Source of the DNA: Acrasis kona | Lineage: Eukaryota; Heterolobosea; Eutetramitea; Acrasida; Acrasidae | DNA length: 64,000 nucleotides | Assembly (NCBI GenBank): GCA_026419775.2 | Contig: JAOPGA020000780.1 | Location: 39,358-103,357, forward strand | Reading direction: 5' to 3' | In this document: one piece after another, positions 52,967-63,204 of the stretch | How the letters are laid out: every line of letters begins with the position of its first letter | Numbering within the stretch: the first letter of the stretch is position 1 | The notes under the pieces: generated by a model | Databases searched by the model: none | Seen by the model: the letters and a program-made list of their open reading frames with translations, nothing else | What the model was told of the DNA's origin: nothing | Made by a program: the position numbers and the translations under genes

Positions 52967-54175
52967 TTACATAATTTTTTTAGGAGATGGAGTGAAAGGT
53001 ATTCTGCCGAGTGACGAACTACCGTACAAGCTCTTCTCATATTCAACAAGTTGATACATGAATCCAACATTTAACTCTATAATTGGTCTCCTCTCCCTCA
53101 CAAACCGATAGGCTTCCTTCAGGTTCCATCTGTTCTGGCGCATCAAGTACGCAATTACAATTGTAGCTGACCTGCTCATTCCCATGAAACAATGAACCAG
53201 AATTTTCGTATTGTTCAATCTTGCATTCTCAATGTAGTCAAAAGTCTCTTGAAAGTATATGGACGCATTCTCAACCTCGTCGTCAATCATTGGACACTTC
53301 ATGTAGGTAAAGTGATCTGGATAGTGATTTATGCACTCCTTGGCTGTGTTGATAACGTAACGTACTTTTAATGATGTAAGCTGTGACTTGTTGAATGAAT
53401 TCTGCGCGCTTCCTAGGTACAAGTAATCCAAAATTAATGTAGGCAACTCACATTCTAGTCGGCGTGTGAAGCTATGAAACAGTCGGCTGTGTGCAATCTT
53501 TAAACGTTCCTGGAGAGTGAGAGGATTAGTGGGAGGTGGTTGATCCGTTTGTGAAATACTAGAAGAAATAATGTCAGGTTGAACAAAAGGAGAGTTATCG
53601 TGTGAAACACAAAGCTCAGCATGCTGATAGGCAAATTCCGAGAAACCTCCTTTGAGGTAGGACACCTGGCTAGTCATTCCCTCTTGCTTTAATAAATTAT
53701 ACATGTTGGTAATTCTACCTTGTTCCTCGACATGGTCATCTCTATCGTACAATATTACGCTAACAAATTCCCTTTGTCTGAAAAAGATTTGTTCCTCGTG
53801 TGAAGGTAACATTTTCTCGATGGCCTCGGGATTGGTATAATGTGACGGGGGAATGTGTATAGCTGTTTGAATGTGACCCATTATGAACGAATCACGATGT
53901 TCACGAAGGTCCAACACTAGTATCGACATGGGATCCGTTCTTAGAGCATGGGCCAAATCAGAACCGGTTATTGGTCTCATGGCACTACAGATGGCACTTC
54001 TTCTCCTCGATGGTGATATATACACCTCGTGACGTTGAGCATTATGTTCATCAACTTCCAACAAATCAAGCCTTTTGTGCTTCTTCCGAACAATAGGGAT
54101 ACATGTTGTGTTATTTGTGCCACCGGTTGTCGTGCTATCAATAATGGTAATGGATGAATGTATAGTGTCCCTCAT
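52967..54175 (-). CDS. Rhodanese-dual-specificity phosphatase (MAP-kinase-phosphatase-like)
   Basis: A single exon of 402 aa. A rhodanese/CDC25-like domain spans about residues 65-205 (ALRTDPMSILVLDLREHRDSFIMGHIQTAIHIP ... YLKGGFSEF). A DUSP domain follows (about 240-390) with LYLGSAQNSFN, the catalytic signature HCFMGMSRS (Cys and Arg in HC-x5-R), and AYRFVRERRPII. The rhodanese-DUSP order is that of MAP-kinase phosphatases and MKP-type enzymes. The rhodanese half usually binds the kinase. The target is unknown. It is followed after 29 bp by RNase H2A in tandem (same strand). Confidence 0.9.
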   Translation of the reverse strand: MRDTIHSSITIIDSTTTGGTNNTTCIPIVRKKHKRLDLLEVDEHNAQRHEVYISPSRRRSAICSAMRPITGSDLAHALRTDPMSILVLDLREHRDSFIMGHIQTAIHIPPSHYTNPEAIEKMLPSHEEQIFFRQREFVSVILYDRDDHVEEQGRITNMYNLLKQEGMTSQVSYLKGGFSEFAYQHAELCVSHDNSPFVQPDIISSSISQTDQPPPTNPLTLQERLKIAHSRLFHSFTRRLECELPTLILDYLYLGSAQNSFNKSQLTSLKVRYVINTAKECINHYPDHFTYMKCPMIDDEVENASIYFQETFDYIENARLNNTKILVHCFMGMSRSATIVIAYLMRQNRWNLKEAYRFVRERRPIIELNVGFMYQLVEYEKSLYGSSSLGRIPFTPSPKKIM

Positions 54176-54245
54176 CCCACACAGACTTCGCTGATGGTTT
54201 TGTGTAAAAATTAAAAAAGACCTTTCGAAAATTTTACAATTTTAT

Positions 54246-55779
54246 TTATGCGTATTGGATCTTCTTCACATTGTGATCTACACGGAATTTTGTGCCTGTT
54301 TTTTGTGCAACCTCATCGATAGTCACATCCTCGGCGTACTCTTTCAAAATCAATCCCTTATTCTTATCAAAATCAAACACTGCCAACTCTGTAATCAAAC
54401 GATCCACACATTTTTTGCCAGTCAATGGTAATGTGCATGAAGGTAAGATCTTGGGTTGACCTTTCGCTGTATGTTCCATAGTAACGACCACTCTTGTTCC
54501 GCTTGAAACCAAATCCATGGCACCCCCCATTCCCTTAACCATTTTACCAGGTATGATCCAGTTGGCCAAGTCTCCATTCTCTGCGACCTGAAGGGCTCCA
54601 AGAATAGTCAAGTCCACATGTCCTCCACGAATCATTGCGAAAGAGTCGCTGCTGCTGAAAATGCTTGATCCTGGAATCGTCGTTATTGTTTCCTTTCCTG
54701 CGTTGATTAGATCTGGATCCTGGTTGCCTTCCGTTGGGTATGGACCCATTCCAAGAATTCCATTTTCACTTTGCAAAACAATGTGGACTCCTTCTTTGAG
54801 GTAATTACTTGCTAGTGTTGGCATTCCGATGCCCAGGTTGACGTACATGCCATCCTTAAACTCCAAGGCAGCTCTTCTGACAATCTTCTCTCTGGTGTCT
54901 AAAGTTGGTTTTTGGTTGGAAGCATCAGTAGATGACGAAGGTTTACTTAGCGTCACGCGTTCAATGCGTTTTTCATACTTGGGTGCCTTGTATATGCGAT
55001 GGACAAAAATGCCGGACAAATGGACTTGATCTGGATCAATTTCACCGGGCTCAACTATTTCTTCAACTTCTGCAATGCAGATGCGTGCTGCTTGGGCTGC
55101 TTGTGGATTAAAGTTTCTTGCTGTCCTGCGGAATTGAAGGTTGCCGTGGCGGTCAGCTTTCCACGCCTTGATTATAGCCACGTCACCTTTTATTGCTTCC
55201 TCCATGAGGTAAACTTTATCATCAAAGACTCTTGATTCTCTTGGTTTACTGGCAATGGCTACGGATCCATCTTCATTGAATTTGATTGGAAATCCTCCTT
55301 CTTGAATAACTGTGCCCACTGCAGTTGGTGTATAAAATGCAGGAATACCCGCACCCGCTGCTCTCATACGCTCAGCCAAAGTACCTTGAGGGATGAGTTC
55401 TACTTCCAATTCTCCTGATAGATATTGCTTTTCAAAAGTGGCATTCTCTCCAACATAGGAAGACATCATTCTTTTTATCTGTTTCAAAATTAACGAGACA
55501 TTATTCGGTATGTAGTACCTGGCGAGTTTGAAGTAGTAGACCAAGACCCCAATCATCAACACCACAGTTGTTGCTAACTACCGTGAGGTTTTTGACGCCA
55601 GAATCTCTGACAGCCTCGATGAGCTTCTGTGGTGTCCCAGATAATCCAAATCCACCAACAATGAGTTTTTGACCAGACTCTACGACCTTGACAGCTTCCG
55701 CGGGGCTATCGAATACTTTACTTGCATGTCTACGTTGAGATTTCAACAAGCGACTGCCAACACGAATGGAAGACAACAT
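54246..55779 (-). CDS. OXCT1: Succinyl-CoA:3-ketoacid CoA transferase, mitochondrial
   Basis: Two exons (55779-55519 and 55478-54246, intron 40 bp) give 497 aa. Alpha- and beta-type domains are fused, as in mammalian [35 protein letters not shown], then the beta part with [13 protein letters not shown] and the active-site Glu in [15 protein letters not shown] basic N-terminus ([23 protein letters not shown]) is a mitochondrial presequence. The enzyme moves CoA from succinyl-CoA to acetoacetate (ketone use), or runs an acetate:succinate CoA-transferase-like reaction in protists. The mature enzyme is complete. Confidence 0.94.
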
Positions 55780-56694
55780 TATAGGTTGACTATTGTTTTT
55801 GATTGGAAATGTGTGCCACAGCTGGAGGAAAAGTCATATGCATAGATTTACGTATTTTTGAAAGTCTACTACACAGAATTATGTGCAGTTAAGACGATAT
55901 ACTCAATGAACTAATCCTACAGCATGATGAGATAAATTATAGTGATGCATTCATTATAGTGATATGTGGCATCGACAACGATATGTGGCATTGACAACAA
56001 GATGAATACCTTTGTGATACGTTGATATCATTGTTTTTCATAATTTAATCTCCCAACAATGCTATAAAATCTGAGAAGATTTCTCCACAACACTACAGAT
56101 ACTAGGGTAATGAAGCACACCTAAACAGTGATGACCCATAAAGGACGCTCTTAAGATGAATATTTCAACATTTATAACCATTTTTCCTTTGATGGTTTTT
56201 ACGATTTCATTAGCCAACTAACTACATGACCCGACCGGCACATAGAAACATCATGGTAGTCGACATAAGATCTTGTGCATTACTGTAAAGTAAAAGCCTC
56301 AAGTGGTCACAATTAGAATTTTAACAGGAATGGGCATACATCAATCTGTACTAGAGTCCAACGGTATGCAGGGAATAGAGGAGTAATATTATACCAAAGT
56401 ACCCTAACTCGATTAGATTTGAGTTTTCACAGCAAAACGTACCACTTTTGAAATCACGGACGGCTTCTAAATTACGCATTTGAAAGGTGCATTTCAATCA
56501 ACCCAATGACCATGTTTGGCGAGCCAGAAGCTTCTGATCTGTTCGTCCTTCACATACATTATAATCTACATCGCCCAACAATGCTATAAAATCTAAGATT
56601 CCTAGATACGAATAAAGCATCCAAGCATTGATACTGTATTAAGATAAAATACCAACATTCTATTGTTAAATAAAGTTTAAATTAAAGTTGCTAT
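55780..56694. promoter_or_regulatory. Repeat-rich promoter-like region without a recognised gene
   Basis: Contains a 19-bp tandem repeat (GATATGTGGCATYGACAAC at 55961-55979 and 55980-55998), a repeated TATAGTGAT near 55939 and 55955, and two identical 21-bp segments (56052-56072 and 56574-56594), each including CAACAATGCTATAAAATC. A 21-codon ORF at 56156-56221 encodes a hydrophobic, signal-peptide-like MNISTFITIFPLMVF..., about 90 bp after the first TATA. No further coding is visible. The region could hold promoters of small or lost genes, or distant elements of AOX. Confidence 0.5.
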
Positions 56695-56928
56695 TTATTT
56701 GCCAGTCTTATTGATTCCTTCCAAAAACCCATTAATTAAAAGGGCAAGGTATCCTGAGGAATATAGTGCGGGCTTGAGGAGCACAGGACCTTTTAATTTA
56801 CCTAGAATGGAGACTCGAGAGTTACGGCGTTCGGATTTCTGACCACAAACTAAAATGATCCGGTAACGTGTTAAGGACCAGTTTCCTGTTTTGTAGTGCG
56901 GATTAATGGTTTTGGCTGATGTAAATAT
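56695..56928 (-). other. Open frame of uncertain status, no ATG (weak bS16-like pattern)
   Basis: A frame of about 78 codons contains TRYRIILVCGQKSERRNSRV and SILGKLKGPVLL, vaguely like the YRIVV....PRDGR.IE.LG pattern of ribosomal protein bS16. It has no ATG of its own and would need an upstream exon or a frame change antisense to the AOX start. The similarity is weak and may be chance. I keep it as an uncertain ORF. Confidence 0.25.
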
Positions 56929-56976
56929 AAAATCCTCACCAAAGTCCCAGCAACAACACAAAAATAAAAAAACAAT

Positions 56977-58001
56977 ATGAGAATTTCATCATCAGTCGCA
57001 CTAAGAACATTGTCTGGTTCTAGGATCTATCAAACCACAAGATATGTGCCAATCAAGAAACTATACAGGCCATACAGTACCATGGAAGAGAAATCTATCG
57101 CTGAAAACAACACAGAGGACAAGTCGAGAGTAGATGAAGCGATGAGGGTTAGAAAGGAATTTGTGAAAGAGAACGCAGATGGATTTACCAAACCTTCTGG
57201 TGACATTTACAAGAATTCAAAGTCATCTGTAGATTTTGGTGACGATTATAATCTTCCTCACCCACTATGGAACCACGACTATGTTTGGAACGTTCAACAC
57301 CAACACACACCCCCAGCAAACTTGACCGATAAATTGGCCTTATGGACGATTCGTACCATTAGATTCAACTTTGACTGGATGAGTGGCTGGATGTGGGGAA
57401 GACCAACCATCAACAAGGCACTCAATAGAGTGTGCTTCTTGGAATCGATTGCTGGTGTTCCTGGAAGTGTTGGTGGACTTTTGAGACATTTGCACTCTTT
57501 GAGGAGAATGCGTAGGGACAATGTAAGTTTTACTTCAAAATACAATATTGACCTGTTTAGGGTTGGATCCACACATTGATGGAAGAGGCTGAAAATGAGA
57601 GAATGCATCTTCTTGTTTATCTCAAACAAAAAGAACCCGGGCTTTTCTTTAGGTCATGTGTTTGGGTGAGCCAAGGAATCTTCTTCAACTTCTTCTTCTT
57701 GTCCTATCTCGTCTCTCCAACATTCTGCCACCGCCTTGTCGGATATCTCGAGGAAGAGGCCTTCAAGACATATACTCACATTTTGGAAGAAATTCAAAAT
57801 GGCACCACCGACTTGACTAAATGGAAGAATACACCTGCACCTGAAATCGCAATCAAGTACTGGAAGTTGCCCGAAAACTCCACAATGCTTGATGTAGTGG
57901 CTCACACTAGGGCTGACGAAGCACACCATCGGGACGTAAACCATGCATTTGCAGGATTAAACTACTCTACCGACGCAAACCCATACATGCCTGGTCACTA
58001 A
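56977..58001 (+). CDS. AOX: Mitochondrial alternative oxidase
   Basis: Two exons (56977-57522 and 57561-58001, intron 38 bp) give 328 aa. A mitochondrial presequence (MRISSSVALRTLSGSRIYQ) precedes the di-iron domain: LESIAGVPG, HLHSLRRMRRDN, EEAENERMHLL, LEEEAFKTY and RADEAHHRDVNH supply the expected Glu and His ligands. The enzyme oxidises ubiquinol and reduces oxygen to water without pumping protons. The intron lies between RRDN and GWIHTL. It lacks an obvious plant-type regulatory Cys in the N-terminus. Confidence 0.95.
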
Positions 58002-58049
58002 TAAAAAAATGGAATTACAAAATATTGCAAGTTGACTATTTTCAAAAAG

Positions 58050-59126
58050 TTAATTCGATTTATTCTGCTTCGGTGACGGCTTTGAACCCTTGAACTTTTT
58101 CTTGACAATAGTGAATGTAGTTGTGAAGTTTCCAACAAAAAGAGTCAAAAACTCAAGACCAACAACGAAAAGTTGCCACTCTGGCCATGTCTGCAAATCC
58201 CACTTTGAGTGATTCTTGATGGTGTCAGTCACACCCCAATAGAGCAACAGGCCGCCATTGTACAATTGCATGAGTTGACCCACAAAGATGAAAGGTAACA
58301 AAAGAAGGAAAGATCTTGACAACACACCTTGGACTGAGTCCGAATTGACAACATCCATAGCATTAGCTTTTCCTAAAGTCTTGATTACATACAAACGGTT
58401 CATTTGATACTTGTATTGTAACAATTGAGTGATGGATGCGAACACAGCATACACGTAGAATGGAGTCCTGAATCTCCTAAAGTAGATGGTATCAGGCCAG
58501 GTCACCAAAGTCACAGAGAGCAAGACGCTCAAGTAATGATGAATAATCCACCAACCCTTGATGTTGCTTCCATTAACCTGGAGGATGGATTCACGTAAGG
58601 CCAAAGTAAGGTAAAAGTAGACCAAGTATAATTGATAAATGGTGTCGATGGCTCTTTGAGATAATTTTAGTAATTTTTTAAATGTTCATTCTTACCTATT
58701 GGCACTCCAGAATAACAACAGAGTAGTGATGCCCATGACCCAAAGGGTTCTTTGGTACTTGAAATGCTCGTACTCTTGTTTGAATAAATATCTTCTGCTC
58801 GATGGACCGGACAAAACCACACTGTTTACTTTACCAAGGAAAAGTTGTACAAAAAAACTTCCTGGGTTCAAAAGTTCACGTTGTCTGTTCTTTAGGTTGG
58901 TGCTCACTCCTTGGACAACGTCTGAAGATTTTCCTTCTTGTTGGGCCAGTCTTTTGAGGCGCGTGGTTGTCTTCAACTGTTCCGCAATTCGCTTTTTAAT
59001 TTGTGACTCCTGATCATAGACGTCGTTTCTCTTTTGTTGCATATCAAGAAAATCTTTCTCAATATCAGTGGTGGCTTGCTGGAAGTCCTTCAACTCCGAA
59101 TCATATGAACCACTTGACTCTGTCAT
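58050..59126 (-). CDS. TMEM120: TMEM120 (TACAN)-like membrane protein
   Basis: Two exons (59126-58696 and 58653-58050, intron 42 bp) give 344 aa, about the length of human TMEM120A/B. An N-terminal coiled coil (residues about 10-85) is followed by a six-TM domain with GWWIIHHYLSVLLSVTLVTWPDT (human [22 protein letters not shown]), FASITQLLQYKYQMNRLYVIKTLGKANAMD and FLLLLPFIFVGQ. The family sits in the ER and inner nuclear membrane, has an ELOVL-like fold that binds coenzyme A, and is implicated in fat metabolism. A short Lys-rich tail (KKKFKGSKPSPKQNKSN) ends the protein. Confidence 0.93.
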
Positions 59127-59440
59127 CTTGTTTGTAGTCAACTTTAAATGTTTGAATTACAATAAATCTGGATTTTGCCAAAGTGTAGACATTGCATGTA
59201 TGTTGTACAAAACTTTATTATTTCACTTGATATATATACGTCTAGGAATTTCCGCTGAACCTTTGATTTGTCATTCTTATCTTCCTCCGAGGAGATGGAT
59301 CGAACGGAGTTCATTTCCAGGTTCGCAGCTCTGCATTCACCATGTCATGACTTTGCGCTCTGAGAGTGGATGCACCATGAAGGACTTGGACAAGAGATCA
59401 ACAAGTGTTTACAAGTGAGGAAACATCATTTAAAAAACCT
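59127..59440. promoter_or_regulatory. TMEM120 upstream region
   Basis: Intergenic sequence upstream of TMEM120 (minus strand). Contains TATATATA near 59229 and AT-rich tracts. No coding feature recognised. Confidence 0.3.
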
Positions 59441-59487
59441 CGTAACAATGACAGTCCCGTATTCTATCACTATACTTAGTTGTGATT
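59441..59487 (-). pseudogene. Degraded tRNA-Asp fragment (5' half)
   Basis: AATGACAGTCCCGTATTCTA followed by TCACTATACTTAGTTGTGA matches the 5' half of the intact tRNA-Asp (45692-45761) from the anticodon loop through the D arm to the acceptor strand. The anticodon-loop motif and box A region are recognisable. The T arm and the matching acceptor half are missing, so it cannot be functional. Confidence 0.6.
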
Positions 59488-59571
59488 ATATGATGACAGG
59501 TGTAGATAATGAATAAGATTTGCTTTATTTGGGACTTTTATCTTGTATCATGTCTTATACAAATGTTGTAG

Positions 59572-60949
59572 TTATATTAAATTGTTGTCTATGTTCCATG
59601 TCTTCCCTGTTCCATTCTCCTCACTAAATCTCTTTTTAAAATCTTCCAAAGTCCAAGTTGTATTATCCACAACCTCAACACTTCCTTTCTTGTGTTCCTC
59701 GCATGCTTTCATGATACCAGTATACAACAATTTCGCTCTTTTGACAACCAACTTCTTGAATATAGTCTTACTTAACAGCTCTGGAAGCTTAAAATCCGCA
59801 TATCCCATGTGTACATATCTCGTGCGGTTTCCATCAATCTTGAAGAAAACGTATCCTCCAATCATGACCCCTTCAACCATGTCTTCATCAGGTCCAATTT
59901 CGTTTTTGTAACCGGAGTAATTTGTTGAGGTTTTTGTAATCAATACATAACATTCCCGTTCACAATCATACACCATCGTGTTCATTTGGTTCATACAACG
60001 TTTTTTCATGAGGGGAGCGAACTTCAATATATATCCTGAGACGAAGGTTAGTTTTCAATAACTGAAAATAAACTCACTAGATGCAGTGTTTGAGTACATG
60101 TGGTCATTTCCATCACCAGCCACCTCCCTCTTGAGTTGGTCCAAACTAAAATATTGACGGTCGTGATAATGCCGGAGGTTTTTATTATTATACGCAGCAA
60201 TCACATCATCGACATGATAAGGTAAGATACCCGTCATTTTACCCAACTTTAATCCTTTCAGACCACCAATGCTATAATCCGTTTTGGATGTGTAGCAGTA
60301 ATGATTCAAATTAGAACCTTTTATCAACGACTCCCAGTCGGATGAATCCTCCGCCAACCTCAGAATAAATTGAATGTCGCGGTCCGTAATCTGTTTTGTA
60401 GTAAAATCTGTTGGTTGAAACATTACCGCATTCCTGGGTTCGGAGCGGCGTAGGTCAATTGAAATTTTTCTAATAAACTCTTCACCTTTCTTTTCGGCAA
60501 AATCTATAAAGTAGTCGCTTCGAATGTACCTTGGGAAAGTGTCCATTCTAATCTCTCTGCGTACAAGCTTGAAAAGTGGGTTGAATAAATGTTCAGAAAA
60601 GGAGTGCTTTTCTGAGTCAGTAGGTGCTTCTGTCTTGTCAAATACGTCCTTGATTCTCTTTCTTGCTTGCTCGTCTACATTGACTTCCTTATCAACGCCC
60701 TTAATCAAAAAGGTTTCAATAATACGCTTTGCTTTGTTGTATTGGAAAACTGGATCAACTGCTCTAACAAATTCACCAACAGCTTCTAAAAACTCAAATC
60801 CCTCTTCATTCTAAATATTAGGTGTTTTATATGTGTTGGAGGCTTACAAAACAATTTTTCATGTATGAATAGAAGTGATTTCTGGCTTCAGGAACCTGAA
60901 AGACGAGAACAAATTGGACCTCATAGTTATGTAGAGACCACTTCACCAT
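59572..60949 (-). CDS. RGS domain fused to a START-like lipid-binding domain
   Basis: Three exons (60949-60848, 60810-60078, 60035-59572; introns 37 and 42 bp) give 432 aa. Residues about 15-175 form an RGS domain (HFYSYMKNCFNEEGFEFLEAVGEFVRA ... ARKRIKDVF ... NPLFKLVRREIRMDTFPRYIRSDYF). The rest resembles a START domain (GKMTGILPYHVDDVIAAYNN, CYVLITKTSTNY, YVHMGYADFKLPELLSKTIFKK). RGS proteins speed GTP hydrolysis by G-alpha subunits; START domains bind lipids. The coupling suggests lipid-dependent or membrane-targeted control (inference). Confidence 0.8.
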
Positions 60950-61370
60950 GATTTAAACGTTTAAAAATAAGACATTGCCTTTGACCATTTTGGAGTGACA
61001 CGTTGTCAATTTCACTACAATGTCAGGGATGTCCACCAAAAACTATTTTTTGATACCTCTCTGAGACAAACTGAGATAAAAATAATGAAGGTTTGGAGAA
61101 ATGTATTAGAACGGAGGATTTCTTTTAGTGTAGTTTCAGATAGCCAGTCGGATAGAGACTGGGTATTATCACTCGATGGTAGTAATAGGAGCAAGAGAGG
61201 AGTGTGGTAAGAAGTGATTTCTTGTCCAAAACTGGTAGCGCAATTTATTCTCTTAGCATGTTCGTTACCAAAAAAAAGCCTAATGACTGTCGCCTGCGTC
61301 TGCCAAGCTATTGAAAGGAAATAAAATTATTATTAATTTTTATGGACATGAGAAACTTAACGATATCAAA
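60950..61370. other. Intergenic region without recognised gene
   Basis: 421 bp between divergent genes. A 71-codon plus frame (60995-61210) lacks a convincing start and any motif. No TATA box or repeat recognised. Confidence 0.3.
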
Positions 61371-61568
61371 ATGGAACCAAGAAAGACAGAGACTACGGCT
61401 GTTGTAAAAAAAATATATCAAATAAATGAGGACGTTGATTTTACTAAAATCAGCTTTCGGCATCAATCAACATCAGTATATGTCTTTGCCAACATTTCCA
61501 AAATGGGTATGATTGTAATAAATGGTCCAATCACAGGCGCCCACGCATCAAGGATTTTGAATAAATAG
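61371..61568 (+). CDS. Small ORF of 65 aa, hypothetical
   Basis: An ATG-initiated ORF with a basic N-terminus (MEPRKTETTAVVKKIYQ) and a well-formed C-terminal half (SVYVFANISKMGMIVINGPITGAHASRIL). Composition looks like a real small protein, but no family is recognised and nothing else supports it. It lies 46 bp upstream of the fascin-like gene and could be an upstream ORF or a separate gene. Confidence 0.35.
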   Translation: MEPRKTETTAVVKKIYQINEDVDFTKISFRHQSTSVYVFANISKMGMIVINGPITGAHASRILNK

Positions 61569-61614
61569 GCAGTCAATTTGACAATTCAAACTCACCCACA
61601 GTAAAAATCAAACA

Positions 61615-62307
61615 ATGGTCTTCGCTTACCTTTCATCATCCAACGGTGTACTCTCAGTTTCTCCCCAAGGAGAGGTCAAGAACTCGCCAAACAGAGATGC
61701 CTGGGAACTTGTAAACGTTCACTTCCTCCAGAACGGAAAGGTAGCCTTGAAGACCGCCCACGGCCAATACCTATCTGACCAACAAGGACGTATCGCAGTT
61801 GCACCCAACGTCAACGATTGGGAGCAATGGACTCTTGAGGACAAAGGCAATGGAAAGGCTGCTTTGAAGTCATGGCGTGGACAATACTTGTCATTGGACA
61901 ATGGCAAGTGCAACACTACAGGACACTGTGATGCTTGGGAGACATTCAACCTTGAATTCAAGAAGATCTACTTGAAGGGACACCACGGACACCACGTAAC
62001 CTCTGACCCCAATGGTACCGTTCAAGGAACACCAAACAGAAACGATTGGGAGCAATACACTCCAGTTCTATCTCAAGGAAAGGTCGCTTTGAGAGATCAC
62101 CACGGCAAATTCTTGAGCGCAAGCAACAATGGAACCTTCACCACCACAGCCAACCTCAACGAGTGGGAGAGATTCCAACCAATCCAAAAGGGCGACAAAG
62201 TTGCTTTCAGAACTCACCACGGACAACAAATTTGCCAACAACCACAAGGACACTTGCTCGGTTCACCCAACATGGATGCCTGGGAGTTGTTCTCTGTATC
62301 TCATTAA
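61615..62307 (+). CDS. Fascin-like beta-trefoil protein
   Basis: A single exon of 230 aa made of about six repeats of 35-40 residues with the pattern GKVALKTAHGQYLS ... NDWEQW / RDAWELV / NEWERF. The G-K-[VA]-A-[LF]-[KR] and H-G-[QKH] units are typical of the fascin/hisactophilin beta-trefoil fold; a complete trefoil has 12 strands in three lobes, so two lobes of repeats could pair. It has no signal peptide. Optimal codon use and richness in GC compared with neighbours suggest strong expression. Actin-bundling or membrane-linked roles are known for relatives; here that is inferred. Confidence 0.8.
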   Translation: MVFAYLSSSNGVLSVSPQGEVKNSPNRDAWELVNVHFLQNGKVALKTAHGQYLSDQQGRIAVAPNVNDWEQWTLEDKGNGKAALKSWRGQYLSLDNGKCNTTGHCDAWETFNLEFKKIYLKGHHGHHVTSDPNGTVQGTPNRNDWEQYTPVLSQGKVALRDHHGKFLSASNNGTFTTTANLNEWERFQPIQKGDKVAFRTHHGQQICQQPQGHLLGSPNMDAWELFSVSH

Positions 62308-62434
62308 ATATACATCTTCTTGTACTCAATAGATCTCTGTAACGCAACTCGTTCAAACCTAACTGGTTATGCTTAATTGCTTTATTGCTCAACTGCTCAA
62401 CAATTCTAACAATACTTTTTATACAAAGATTTGA
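62308..62434. other. 3' flank of the fascin-like gene
   Basis: Short AT-rich sequence with no coding signal recognised. Confidence 0.2.
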
Positions 62435-62719
62435 TTAACAATTTATTTTACATTTTGTGGCCCCAAGTACCCGTTGATTGTTCTGGAAATCAAGATAATG
62501 TTTGTCTCTATCATGTATCCATACTCCACTTAAAGCTCTAAATGTTTTAATCATCCTCCCAATTGCATTCTCAACAAGTATCCAGCTTGAGTTTCTCCGA
62601 TACTGGCTCCCTTGTATGGTACAACAATTCTCTAAACTAGTGTACTCTTTATCAGCAAGGTAATCTCTTCGTAATGTCTGGTCTTTGAATTCATCTATAA
62701 TGATTTTACAGTGGCGGAG
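62435..62719 (-). other. Orphan open frame (94 codons, no start codon)
   Basis: The minus strand is open from 62719 to a TAA at 62437-62435 and encodes a protein-like sequence (DEFKDQTLRRDYLADKEYTS ... CCTIQGSQYRRNSSWILVEN ... GVWIHDRDKHYLDFQNNQRV). There is no ATG until near its end and no clear upstream exon. It may be an exon of an unseen gene, or a truncated relic. No family recognised. Confidence 0.4.
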
Positions 62720-63204
62720 TCAACCGCTGTCAGACACGATTTCAAGAAAAAATACAATAGCACTATCAAAATCAAACTTTTAGTAGGTTAGCAAAATTTT
62801 AAATCTTGCAGAAGTACCATTCTTGGTGTTAGTGAAAAAATGTGACGTTAAAATGAGTTCACCAAGCTGCCTGAAAATGCACAATTGGTTGGTGTAGACA
62901 TAAGAGGATGGTAAGAGCGTACTTGGCCCAAGAGTATAGGGTCAGCAAACGCAACTAAATGAGAGGAAGTGATTTTCGCACTGCTTCGGTCTGTTTTCCT
63001 GTTTCACAATCCCTCACATTTAATAACAATAACACAAATAAACTCATACATACTTTAGTTTTGAATGTAATTCAAGCCAAGAAGTGACCGTAATAGTTCA
63101 TTCAAATTGTAAAGACTGACGTCTGTACAATATCTCATACTGATGTGACATGTCCAGGTATTTTTCCTATTTTGATTTGGGACGTCAGAAGTTGTTTGAC
63201 AAAC
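62720..63204. promoter_or_regulatory. Upstream region of the edge membrane-protein gene
   Basis: About 480 bp with no recognised gene. It lies upstream of the plus-strand membrane protein and of the orphan minus-strand frame. No clear TATA box was identified. Confidence 0.25.
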
